From NCBI GenBank assembly GCA_021788955.1, contig JAJYKC010000003.1:1-16558 (forward strand): a stretch of DNA of 16,558 bases, read 5' to 3'. The number at the start of each line of letters is the position of its first letter. The stretch's first letter is position 1. The notes under the pieces were generated by a model, which was given only the letters and a program-made list of their open reading frames with translations, had not been told where the DNA came from and did not search any database. Both the position numbers and the translations under genes were made by a program. Shown in pieces: positions 7,863 through 14,937 of the stretch. The DNA comes from Acidobacteriota bacterium (GTDB lineage Bacteria; Acidobacteriota; Terriglobia; Bryobacterales; Bryobacteraceae).

Positions 7863-8402
7863 ATGAAAGAGAGAATACGGTCGACCACAGTGATCTGCGT
7901 GCGCCGCGACAACAAGGTAGTGATGGCGGGCGACGGGCAGGTCACGCTTGGGCACGAGGTGCTGAAAGGGTCGGCCAGAAAGCTGCGGCGGCTGTACAAC
8001 GACAAGGTGCTGGCGGGATTCGCGGGCTCGACGGCGGACGCCTTCGCGTTGTTCTCGCGCTTCGAATCGAAGCTCGAGCAGTTCAACGGAAACCTGCCGC
8101 GCGCGGTGGTGGAGCTGGCGAAGGAATGGCGCACGGACCGCGTGCTGCGGCACCTGGAAGCGCTGCTGCTGGTGGCGGACGCGAAGAGCATGTACCTGGT
8201 GAGCGGCAACGGCGACGTGATCGAGCCGGACGAGAGCATCGCGGGGATCGGCTCGGGCGGGCCGTTCGCGGTTTCGGCGGCCACGGCGCTGATGCGCAAT
8301 ACCAAGCTGTCGGCGCGGCGCATCGTCGAGGAAGCCATGGCCATCGCCGGCAAAATCTGCATCTACACCAACGAGAACGTCACCTACGAGGAACTGGAGT
8401 AG
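7863..8402 (+). CDS. hslV: HslV (ClpQ) peptidase subunit of the HslVU protease
   Basis: 179 aa. HslV is the proteasome-like threonine peptidase that forms a double hexamer capped by HslU rings and degrades unfolded or tagged cytoplasmic proteins. The catalytic Thr is the first of TTV at residue 8, followed by [20 protein letters not shown]; Lys40 matches the conserved catalytic Lys33 when counted from that Thr, and [20 protein letters not shown] (42-61) is nearly invariant in the family. The N-terminus carries seven residues (MKERIRS) before the Thr, so the enzyme needs propeptide removal rather than loss of the initiator Met only, as in several non-proteobacterial HslV proteins. ATG 7863 is preceded by AAAGG at 7852-7856. 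The gene sits 17 bp after nadB and 2 bp before hslU. Confidence 0.97.
   Translation: MKERIRSTTVICVRRDNKVVMAGDGQVTLGHEVLKGSARKLRRLYNDKVLAGFAGSTADAFALFSRFESKLEQFNGNLPRAVVELAKEWRTDRVLRHLEALLLVADAKSMYLVSGNGDVIEPDESIAGIGSGGPFAVSAATALMRNTKLSARRIVEEAMAIAGKICIYTNENVTYEELE
8396..8399 (+). promoter_or_regulatory. Ribosome binding site that fixes the hslU start
   Basis: GGAG lies inside the last codons of hslV, 5 bp before the ATG at 8405. The same reading frame stays open upstream to 7580, but that extension overlaps nadB and hslV and encodes nothing like HslU. The protein from 8405 begins at the expected HslU N-terminus, so this site supports 8405 as the start. Confidence 0.7.
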
Positions 8403-8404
8403 CC

Positions 8405-9763
8405 ATGGTGATCTATCTTCCCGCGCAGTCCGCGGACGAAGAGCCCATACTGGACGAGTTGACGCCTCGGGAGATCGTGCGCGAACTGGACAAGCACGTG
8501 GTGGGGCAGGCGGAGGCCAAGCGCGCGGTGGCGATCGCGCTGCGCAACCGCATCCGCCGGCAAAAACTGGCGCCGGAAATGGCCGAAGAGGTGATGCCGA
8601 AAAACATCCTCATGATCGGCCCCACCGGCGTGGGCAAGACCGAACTGGCGCGGCGCCTGGCGCGGCTGTCGAATTCGCCGTTTCTGAAAGTGGAGGCGAG
8701 CAAGTTCACCGAAGTGGGATACGTGGGCCGCGACGTGGAGTCCATGATCCGCGACCTGGTGGATATCGCCATCGATATGGTGCGGGAGGAGCGGCTCGAC
8801 GAGGTGGCGGACCGCGCGGAACTGAATGCCGAGGAGCGGCTGCTGGATCTCCTGATGCCGCCGCAGCCCGAGCCGAGCGAAAGCGCCGAGCGCACGCGCG
8901 AGAAACTGCGCGAGCGGCTGCGCGAGGGCAAACTCGACGAGCGCATGGTGGAGTTGGACGTCAAGGACCGCGGGCCCACGCTGGAGGTGACCACCAACGC
9001 GGGCATCGAGGAGATGGGCATCAACCTGAAAGACATGCTGCCCAACGTCTTCGGCCAGAAGACGCGGCGGCGGAAGATGCGCGTGGGGGAGGCGATCGAC
9101 TACCTGGTGCAGGAAGAGGAGCAGAAGCTCATCGACATGGACCAGGTGACGCGCGTGGCGCTCGAGCGCGTGGAAACGAGCGGCATTATTTTTCTGGACG
9201 AGATCGACAAAATCGCCGGGCGGGAGAGCGGGCACGGGCCGGACGTGAGCCGCGAGGGCGTGCAGCGGGACATCCTGCCGATCGTCGAAGGAACGACCGT
9301 GAACACGCGCTACGGCTTCGTGCGCACGGACCACATTTTGTTCATCGCCGCCGGCGCATTCCACGTTTCGAAGCCGAGCGACATGATTCCCGAGCTCCAG
9401 GGGCGGTTTCCGATCCGCGTGGAGCTGAAGTCGCTGTCGGTGGAAGATTTTATCCGTATCCTGAAGGAGCCGAAGAACGCGCTGGCCAAGCAGTACACGG
9501 CGCTGCTCGAAACCGAGGGCATCAAACTGGTGCTCATGGACGATGCGCTGGAGGAAGTGGCGCGCTTCGCCGCACAGGTGAACGAGAGCTCCGAGAATAT
9601 CGGCGCGCGGCGGCTGCACACCATCATGGAGAAGCTGCTCGAAGAAGTATCGTTCGAGGGCCCCGACCTGAAGAAGAAAACCGTCCGGGTGGACGCCACC
9701 TACGTACGCAAGCAGCTTGCGGAGATCGTCAAAGATCAGGACCTCAGCCGCTACATTCTGTGA
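8405..9763 (+). CDS. hslU: HslU (ClpY) ATPase subunit of the HslVU protease
   Basis: 452 aa, AAA+ unfoldase that feeds substrates into HslV. Domains in order: N-terminal part with [17 protein letters not shown] (19-35), Walker A GPTGVGKT (72-79), the pore-loop motif GYVGRD (105-110), the inserted I-domain at about 110-240 (charged, variable, ending near [14 protein letters not shown]), Walker B IIFLDEID (261-268), [16 protein letters not shown] (281-296), a sensor/arginine-finger region with [12 protein letters not shown] (330-341), and the C-terminal domain with [17 protein letters not shown] (398-414). It ends in LSRYIL, the conserved tail that inserts into HslV and activates it, so the partner interaction looks intact. 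Length is typical (440-460). The start is set by GGAG at 8396 and by homology; the gene begins 2 bp after the hslV stop. Confidence 0.97.
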   Translation: MVIYLPAQSADEEPILDELTPREIVRELDKHVVGQAEAKRAVAIALRNRIRRQKLAPEMAEEVMPKNILMIGPTGVGKTELARRLARLSNSPFLKVEASKFTEVGYVGRDVESMIRDLVDIAIDMVREERLDEVADRAELNAEERLLDLLMPPQPEPSESAERTREKLRERLREGKLDERMVELDVKDRGPTLEVTTNAGIEEMGINLKDMLPNVFGQKTRRRKMRVGEAIDYLVQEEEQKLIDMDQVTRVALERVETSGIIFLDEIDKIAGRESGHGPDVSREGVQRDILPIVEGTTVNTRYGFVRTDHILFIAAGAFHVSKPSDMIPELQGRFPIRVELKSLSVEDFIRILKEPKNALAKQYTALLETEGIKLVLMDDALEEVARFAAQVNESSENIGARRLHTIMEKLLEEVSFEGPDLKKKTVRVDATYVRKQLAEIVKDQDLSRYIL

Positions 9764-9796
9764 TTCCCGTGCGTATCCGGGCGCGGCGTGCGGCCG

Positions 9797-9815
9797 TGCT
9801 TCAGCCTTAGAAGCA
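9797..9815. terminator. Small hairpin between convergent hslU and GH2 genes
   Basis: TGCTTC (9797-9802) and GAAGCA (9810-9815) form a perfect 6-bp stem with a 7-nt loop in the 56-bp gap between the two convergent stop codons (hslU ends at 9763, GH2 ends at 9820). The position suits a bidirectional terminator, but no T-run follows on either strand and the stem is short, so the functional call is weak. I see nothing else in this gap. Confidence 0.25.
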
Positions 9816-9819
9816 GTTG

Positions 9820-12429
9820 CTATTCGGAAAGCCTCGCCAAGGCATCCGTCATGGATATCACATGCGGCTGTAAGGACCGCAGCGGCGCCTTGCCATGGAC
9901 GGCCACAGAAACAGGCTGGCCGGGCAGAAGATCGAAGAAATTGTCGTCGGGGCGGGCATCAGGGTCCTGCAATTCGATGCATACATCGCGCGCCAGGACA
10001 TCGGAACTTACCTGTAGCTTACCGCCGGGCGTAATGGTCCCGTGAACCACGGCTTTCGGCAGGAGGAGATCGGCAGCCGGCGCAAAGAAGAGATTATTCG
10101 AAGAGAGCAGCTTTTCTCCCTGGAGCCACTCCACGTGTATAAATACCCGCTTGGGATCCTGGCCATTTAGTAACTGCCGTTCCTCCAGACTCAAAACCAA
10201 TGTGCTCGAGAGCGGCGGCACATTGACGGATTGCTCCTTCTGCTCCAGCACGCGTCCCAGAAAATCAAGTAGTCGAAGACGGACTATCCCGCTTACCGCC
10301 TGCCGGCGATCGCTGATGGCGAACACGTTCACCTGTCCATGATCTGTGCACGGCGAGATCAACAAGGGAGAATAGAAGCGACGGGCGTACCATTGGAGAG
10401 CTTTCCATCGTCCGTAGTAATCGATGCTGGCGGAATAGATATCCGGCCAGCCATCCTGCAACTCCCAATACAGTGCGCCCATGGTGCGCGGACGGAGGCG
10501 GCGGAAGTCCTCAACACCCACTTTCATGGCATCGGCCTGCTCGACCTGGCTAAGATAAACGAGGGCAGGAAAGTCGACGGGTTTACCATAGTCCCTCTGG
10601 ACGGCCGCCGCGATGATCTGGTTCCCATGCGCGCCCATGCTCTTTTGATGTGCGCTCATGACCGGAGACTCGAGGTGTAACTGATCGGGAGGTGCGAAGC
10701 TGCGCAGGGTCGCCATCGCCGGAAAGCTCTCGAATCCGAATTCGCTTATGAAACGAGGAAGCAGCTCGGTGTACTTTTCGGAAGGCAGGTTATTATACCA
10801 GACCTTCCAGTAATGCATATCGCCGTCGGAGTTATTACTAGGCGGCATATCGTAATCGGCGCTGGGCGAGCTTGGCCAATACGGCGTTCCGGGCGAGTAA
10901 GCGGCCACGACACCGCCCAGGATAGTGTTGGAAAGGCGCAAATATCCGCCCCAGACGGCATCGCGGGAATCCGGAGGCAATGCGTTCTTGAATTGGATGC
11001 GCTCTTTCCAGGAGTTCCAGGCGGTTTCGATTTCGTTGTTGCCGCACCAGAGGACGATGCTGGGATGGTCGCGGAGGCGGCGGACCTGATCGATGGCCTC
11101 GTGGCGGACATTGTCGAGGAAGTCCGCATCATAGGCCGGCATTTCGCCGCCGAACATAAAATCGTGCCAGATCATGAGGCCGAGACGGTCGCAGATTTCA
11201 TAAAACGCATCGGGCTCGTAAATGCCACCGCCCCAGACGCGGAGCATGTTCATATGGGCGTCGCGGGCGGCGGTCAGCATGGGCAGCAGCCGTTCGCGGG
11301 TGATGCGGTTGGGAAAGACATCAATGGGGACGACGCTGACGCCTTTGGCGAAAATCGGCACGCCATTGATGATGAAGCCGAAGCTCTTGCCCCACTGGTC
11401 CTTTTCCCGCCGGAGTTCGACAGAGCGGAAACCGACGCTCTTCTCTGCCCTCACGGTTTCCCCTTGCAATTGAACGATGGCTTTGAACCGATACATCGCT
11501 TGCGGGCCATAATCGTTGGGCCACCACAATTGCGGCGAGCGAATCGAACCGGGCAGAGAGATGTCGTTCATGCCGGGATGTAAGGCAACGGAAAGGCGAG
11601 TTAGCGGAGAGAATGCAGCGGCGGCAGGAGCCTGGTAAGTAATCTCAACAAGCGCCGTGGCGGCGCTATCGGCATCGATGGATAACCCGGTGTCGAAGTA
11701 AGCACCATCTTTGGCGATGTGGCGCTGATGGATATGCAAATCGTCGAGGCGAAGCTTATTCCAGGCCTCGAGACGCACGGGCTGCCAGATTCCTTCGGTA
11801 ACTAAGCGTGGGTTGAAATCCCAGCCATACTGATAAGGCGCTTTGCGAGTGTAAGGATCGGTGGCGATACCTTCTTCACATATTTCCTGGATCTGGTTGA
11901 CGGTGGGTAAATGAAAGGGCAAGGCTTTGACTTTGTCCAGGAGGCTGGTTACGGGGGAATGGAAGACAATACGGAGTTCGTTGCCGCCGGGGCGCAGCTT
12001 ATGGGCGAGGGGCAAACGCCACTGGCGGAACATGTTGTCCGCTTGCAGCACCGGCTCGCCATTGAGGTAGACGGTGGCGAAGGTGTCGAGGCCCTCGAAG
12101 ACTAAATCGATGTGCCGGCAGGCCCGTTCGGCCGGGGTGAGCGAAAAAGTGTTGCGATACTCCCAGTCGGACAGGCCGGCCCACTGATAGGTTTTTTCAT
12201 TCAGGCCGTAGGAGGGGTCGCGGATCAGGCCATATCGAAGCAGGTCCTGCTGGACCACGCCGGGGACGACGGCGGCGCGCCAATCGACCTGTTGGGACGG
12301 TTGGGGAGTACGGAGGCTGTGAAACTGCCATCCAGCGGACAAAGTGCGGCTGATCGTCTGAGCAGAGGCAGTGCCCAAAAAGGAAAGGCCTGCACACAAG
12401 AGGCCGATCCAGCGTGGGTTGGATTTCAT
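9820..12429 (-). CDS. Secreted GH2 beta-mannosidase-like glycoside hydrolase
   Basis: 869 aa with a signal peptide (MKSNPRWIGLLCAGLSFLGT, then ASAQ). Layout is that of GH2 beta-mannosidases: a sugar-binding jelly-roll domain (about 28-220; LDTFATVYLNGE at 114-125, YQYGWDFNPRLVTEGIW near 199-215), an immunoglobulin-like domain (about 225-340), then the TIM barrel with NMLRVWGGGIYEPDAFYEIC (394-413). The acid/base Glu is E466 in WCGNNE and the nucleophile is E563 in FISEFGFES, both at the expected places. MIWHDFMFGGEMPAYD is also typical of mannosidases rather than beta-galactosidases. The barrel-end motif reads YWELQDGWP where YWQLND-WP is usual. Expected reaction: release of terminal beta-D-mannose from manno-oligosaccharides, outside the cytoplasm. 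Its ATG overlaps the epimerase stop (ATGA, 4 nt), so translation is coupled. Base composition is clearly lower in GC than the genes to the left. Confidence 0.9.
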   Translation of the reverse strand: MKSNPRWIGLLCAGLSFLGTASAQTISRTLSAGWQFHSLRTPQPSQQVDWRAAVVPGVVQQDLLRYGLIRDPSYGLNEKTYQWAGLSDWEYRNTFSLTPAERACRHIDLVFEGLDTFATVYLNGEPVLQADNMFRQWRLPLAHKLRPGGNELRIVFHSPVTSLLDKVKALPFHLPTVNQIQEICEEGIATDPYTRKAPYQYGWDFNPRLVTEGIWQPVRLEAWNKLRLDDLHIHQRHIAKDGAYFDTGLSIDADSAATALVEITYQAPAAAAFSPLTRLSVALHPGMNDISLPGSIRSPQLWWPNDYGPQAMYRFKAIVQLQGETVRAEKSVGFRSVELRREKDQWGKSFGFIINGVPIFAKGVSVVPIDVFPNRITRERLLPMLTAARDAHMNMLRVWGGGIYEPDAFYEICDRLGLMIWHDFMFGGEMPAYDADFLDNVRHEAIDQVRRLRDHPSIVLWCGNNEIETAWNSWKERIQFKNALPPDSRDAVWGGYLRLSNTILGGVVAAYSPGTPYWPSSPSADYDMPPSNNSDGDMHYWKVWYNNLPSEKYTELLPRFISEFGFESFPAMATLRSFAPPDQLHLESPVMSAHQKSMGAHGNQIIAAAVQRDYGKPVDFPALVYLSQVEQADAMKVGVEDFRRLRPRTMGALYWELQDGWPDIYSASIDYYGRWKALQWYARRFYSPLLISPCTDHGQVNVFAISDRRQAVSGIVRLRLLDFLGRVLEQKEQSVNVPPLSSTLVLSLEERQLLNGQDPKRVFIHVEWLQGEKLLSSNNLFFAPAADLLLPKAVVHGTITPGGKLQVSSDVLARDVCIELQDPDARPDDNFFDLLPGQPVSVAVHGKAPLRSLQPHVISMTDALARLSE

Positions 12430-13688
12430 TTCGGTGTGGCCTTGAGGAGCGCGCGCAGGCGGTCGACGCTCTCAGTCAGGCCGCGGCCGGTGTGATAGGA
12501 ACATTTCCAGGGATTGCCCAGGTTCGGATCGATGGCGGTGCGGCCATCGCGCGACAGCAAAGTGCGCCACTCGCCGGCGGGCGCCGCCATGTGGTCGCGG
12601 ATGAAGCGCCAGATGCAGCCGGCGGCTTCCAGTTGGCGGGGATCGCCGAAGTGCTGATAGGCGTCGATGAACCCCACCAGGGCTTCGGCATGCTGCCAGA
12701 ATTCCTTTTCGAGGACAACGGCGGACCCGCCCGGCAGGCCGTCGCGATAGATTCCGCCGTGTTCCCAATCCACGCCTTCCTTCATGGCATGGTCGATGAT
12801 GGCGCGGGTCAGCGGGAGGTAAGGAGCGGCGTCGACTCCGGCGCTTTCGAGGGCGCGGTGAATCAACCAGCAAAGTTCCACGTTGTGGCCGTAGGAAGTC
12901 GTGTCGATAGGCTCGGCCGTGCCGGGACCGTTGCGCTCCGCATTCCAGGTGCGGGTGATGGCAATGGCGGGGAGGGGATTCCAGTCCTCGTCGAATTGAT
13001 TGCGGCCGCAGCTTTGGGCGGTATTGATCATGCGGGTGCGGATCAATTCGATCAACTGGAGAAGTTTGCGCCGATGGATTTCCGCTTTAGAAGCCTGGTA
13101 GAGCACGGTATAGGCCTCCATGAGGTGCATGTGGGTATCGAGGCCTTTGCGGTTGACGCCGCCCTGATCATCGGGGAAGGGCGTCCACGCGGTATCCAGA
13201 TTTTCGGCATAGCCGCCATGGAGCGTATCGGCAGCGTATTTTTGAAGCAGGTCGAAAGTCCGCGAGGCGTAGTCGAGACCGCGGGCATCGCCCACGCACA
13301 GGGCGTATTGGGACAGGGCGTAGATGGCGAAACTTTGACCGTAGCCGATCTTGGCTGTGTCCAGTGGCGACCCGTCGGCATGCGTCTTCCAGTACCAGCC
13401 GCCGTTGGCGCCGTCCCAGAAGTGGCGGATCAGAAAATCGACCCCGTCCCGAGCCATCCGGCCGTACTGGGGATCGGATGGATAGCGCCGGCACAAGGTG
13501 GAAAACCACCAGATGAAGCGGCATTGGGTATTGAGATATTTTTCGGGACAGGGCAGAGGCGCGCCATTCCGATCGAAGTTGGTTCGAAATCCTCCCTGCT
13601 CGGGATCGACGGCCCGGGCACACCAAAAGGGTATGACACCCTGTTCCAGGTGTTTTTCCATTTCGCTTAGAAGAAGTTGAGGACTCAT
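12426..13688 (-). CDS. Cellobiose/mannobiose 2-epimerase-like protein (AGE superfamily)
   Basis: 420 aa, no signal peptide, so cytoplasmic. The protein is an (alpha/alpha)6 barrel of the N-acylglucosamine 2-epimerase superfamily. Motifs match the cellobiose 2-epimerase branch: NTQCRFIWWFS (53-63) with the conserved Arg, GLDTHMHLMEAYTVLY (182-197), SYGHNVELCWLI (265-276), KEFWQHAEALVGFIDAY (328-344) and NPWKCSYHTGR (392-402). His186/188, His268 and His399 correspond to the family's catalytic and substrate-binding histidines. The 'WKCxYHxGR' form separates it from renin-binding-type GlcNAc epimerases. Enzymes of this branch epimerise the reducing-end sugar of beta-1,4 disaccharides (glucose to mannose or the reverse). 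Coupling to a GH2 beta-mannosidase-like gene favours mannobiose or mannosylglucose as substrate; this is inferred from context. ATG 13688 has only a weak GGAAT upstream. A 57-bp gap, with possible promoter elements, separates it from the upstream gene. Confidence 0.88.
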   Translation of the reverse strand: MSPQLLLSEMEKHLEQGVIPFWCARAVDPEQGGFRTNFDRNGAPLPCPEKYLNTQCRFIWWFSTLCRRYPSDPQYGRMARDGVDFLIRHFWDGANGGWYWKTHADGSPLDTAKIGYGQSFAIYALSQYALCVGDARGLDYASRTFDLLQKYAADTLHGGYAENLDTAWTPFPDDQGGVNRKGLDTHMHLMEAYTVLYQASKAEIHRRKLLQLIELIRTRMINTAQSCGRNQFDEDWNPLPAIAITRTWNAERNGPGTAEPIDTTSYGHNVELCWLIHRALESAGVDAAPYLPLTRAIIDHAMKEGVDWEHGGIYRDGLPGGSAVVLEKEFWQHAEALVGFIDAYQHFGDPRQLEAAGCIWRFIRDHMAAPAGEWRTLLSRDGRTAIDPNLGNPWKCSYHTGRGLTESVDRLRALLKATPK

Positions 13689-13745
13689 ATTCCGAATTCC
13701 GCAGCCTTATACATTACATATCACCTTGCACGCATGCACGTGGTT
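13689..13745 (-). promoter_or_regulatory. AT-richer gap, possible internal promoter before the epimerase
   Basis: This 57-bp spacer is the only real gap in the right-hand minus-strand cluster and is about 46% GC by my count. Read on the minus strand it contains TGTAAT (13718-13713) and TATAAG (13711-13706), both near the -10 consensus, but no good -35 box at 16-18 bp. It could drive the epimerase-GH2 pair independently of the upstream genes. It also contains GCATGC and CACGTG palindromes, of unknown meaning. Confidence 0.3.
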
Positions 13746-14930
13746 TCAACCGATGGCGATCAACTCCGTGCGGTATTCCTCGACGGCCTCGCGTACGACT
13801 TGAATGCCCAGACCGGGGCGGGCAGGCACCTGGATTTCGCCGTTTTCATCGATCTGGATGCGCTCTTTGACGACCGCGTCGCGGAAGGGGTTCTCGGTAC
13901 AATCGAATTCAAACAGCACCGGCGGCGGTTCCAGGGCCGGGGTGAGTGGAGCAACGGTAGCCACCAGATGTAAGAGCGCCGCCGCGCGCACGGCGGTTCC
14001 CCAATGATGCGGAATCATGCGTACATGATTCAGCCAGCATAGTTGAGCGATGCGGCGGGCTCCCGTCAAACCGACGATTTCGATCTCCGGCTGCACGATA
14101 TCGAGCAGCCGCGGCTGCACGTACTCGCGCATGAGTTGATCCACTCCATAGGTTTCGCCGCCGGCCAAGGGAATGCGGATGGAACTTTGGAGGCGCCGGT
14201 ATCCCTCGCAATCCTCGGCCAGGATCGGCTCTTCGAGCCACAAGAGGCCGAACGGATCCAGACGCCGGGCTAGCGCTATCGCCGTTGCGGCATCGTAGGC
14301 GCAGTTGGCATCCACCGCCAGCCCGGTTTCATCGCCGATGGCCTCGCGCACCGCGCGCACAATGTGGACGTCCAGTTCAGGCCCGTAGCCGATCTTCATT
14401 TTCATGGCGCGAAATCCGCGCGCTTTCCAGCAGCGCGCTTCCGCGGCGAGTCCGGCGGCGAGGTCCGGCCAGTCCTGCCGATAGAGAGCGGTGCAGTAGG
14501 GCTGTGCGCGGGTTCGGTATTTCCGTCCCAGGAGATTCGAAACCGGGCGTTCCACCGCCTGGCCGATGATGTCCCAGAGCGCCATATCCAGGCCGCCACA
14601 CCGCGACTCACCCACGCGCTGCTGGTGTTCCGGCGGGCGCCGGAGATCGTCGAAGATCGCCTCCACTTCGAAGGGAGATCGGCCGATTACCAGTTCCGGA
14701 TGCCGGGCCAGGAGTTCGCCTCCATAGGCGCCGTCGCCCCAGCCGGTCAGGCCGGCGTCGGTGGTGACCTCGACCAGCGTAGCCTCGCGCCGGTCGGTCC
14801 AGTTCAGCGACCAGCCGAAGCGCCGTTCCAGCCTGCCGCCGAGCTTGTGCGCGCGCACGCCGGTGATGCGCATCTTTGGCAGCGAGGTGCCGCCATTGCC
14901 GATATCTTCCGTTGTGGATAGGGGATTCAT
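13746..14930 (-). CDS. Enolase-superfamily protein, mandelate racemase subgroup (probable sugar-acid dehydratase)
   Basis: 394 aa, no signal peptide. An N-terminal capping domain (about 20-130) precedes a modified TIM barrel with all key residues of the mandelate racemase subgroup: the KxK pair in MKMKIGYG (K177, K179), metal ligands D207 (VDANCAYD), E233 (WLEEP) and E259 (GGETYG), Asp277 in LLDIVQPE, and His308/309 in MIPHHWGTA, giving the His-Asp dyad. Subgroup members mostly dehydrate acid sugars (L-rhamnonate, L-fuconate, galactarate, tartrate) by proton abstraction next to the carboxylate; some are racemases or cycloisomerases. Specificity cannot be read from these motifs. The first 19 residues are outside the conserved fold, so Met20 (14873) is an alternative start; neither start has a strong ribosome site. 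It begins 7 bp after the sulfatase stop, so they are probably one operon, and a role in the late steps of degradation of the sugar taken up is likely. Confidence 0.88.
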   Translation of the reverse strand: MNPLSTTEDIGNGGTSLPKMRITGVRAHKLGGRLERRFGWSLNWTDRREATLVEVTTDAGLTGWGDGAYGGELLARHPELVIGRSPFEVEAIFDDLRRPPEHQQRVGESRCGGLDMALWDIIGQAVERPVSNLLGRKYRTRAQPYCTALYRQDWPDLAAGLAAEARCWKARGFRAMKMKIGYGPELDVHIVRAVREAIGDETGLAVDANCAYDAATAIALARRLDPFGLLWLEEPILAEDCEGYRRLQSSIRIPLAGGETYGVDQLMREYVQPRLLDIVQPEIEIVGLTGARRIAQLCWLNHVRMIPHHWGTAVRAAALLHLVATVAPLTPALEPPPVLFEFDCTENPFRDAVVKERIQIDENGEIQVPARPGLGIQVVREAVEEYRTELIAIG

Positions 14931-14937
14931 GAAGTAT

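Noticed and set aside
6508..7863. 451-codon minus-strand frame opposite nadB
   Set aside because: Rich in Arg, His, Gln and Ala without recognisable motifs; nadB on the plus strand is certain.
7580..8404. Upstream extension of the hslU reading frame (would make a 727-aa protein)
   Set aside because: This part overlaps nadB and hslV in another phase and reads as Arg/Gly-rich noise; homology and the GGAG at 8396 place the start at 8405.
8384..9619. 411-codon minus-strand frame opposite hslU
   Set aside because: His/Arg/Leu-rich shadow of a well-conserved gene.
12414..13670. 418-codon plus-strand frame opposite the epimerase
   Set aside because: Mirrors the epimerase frame almost exactly and shows no own motifs; the minus-strand protein has conserved catalytic histidines.
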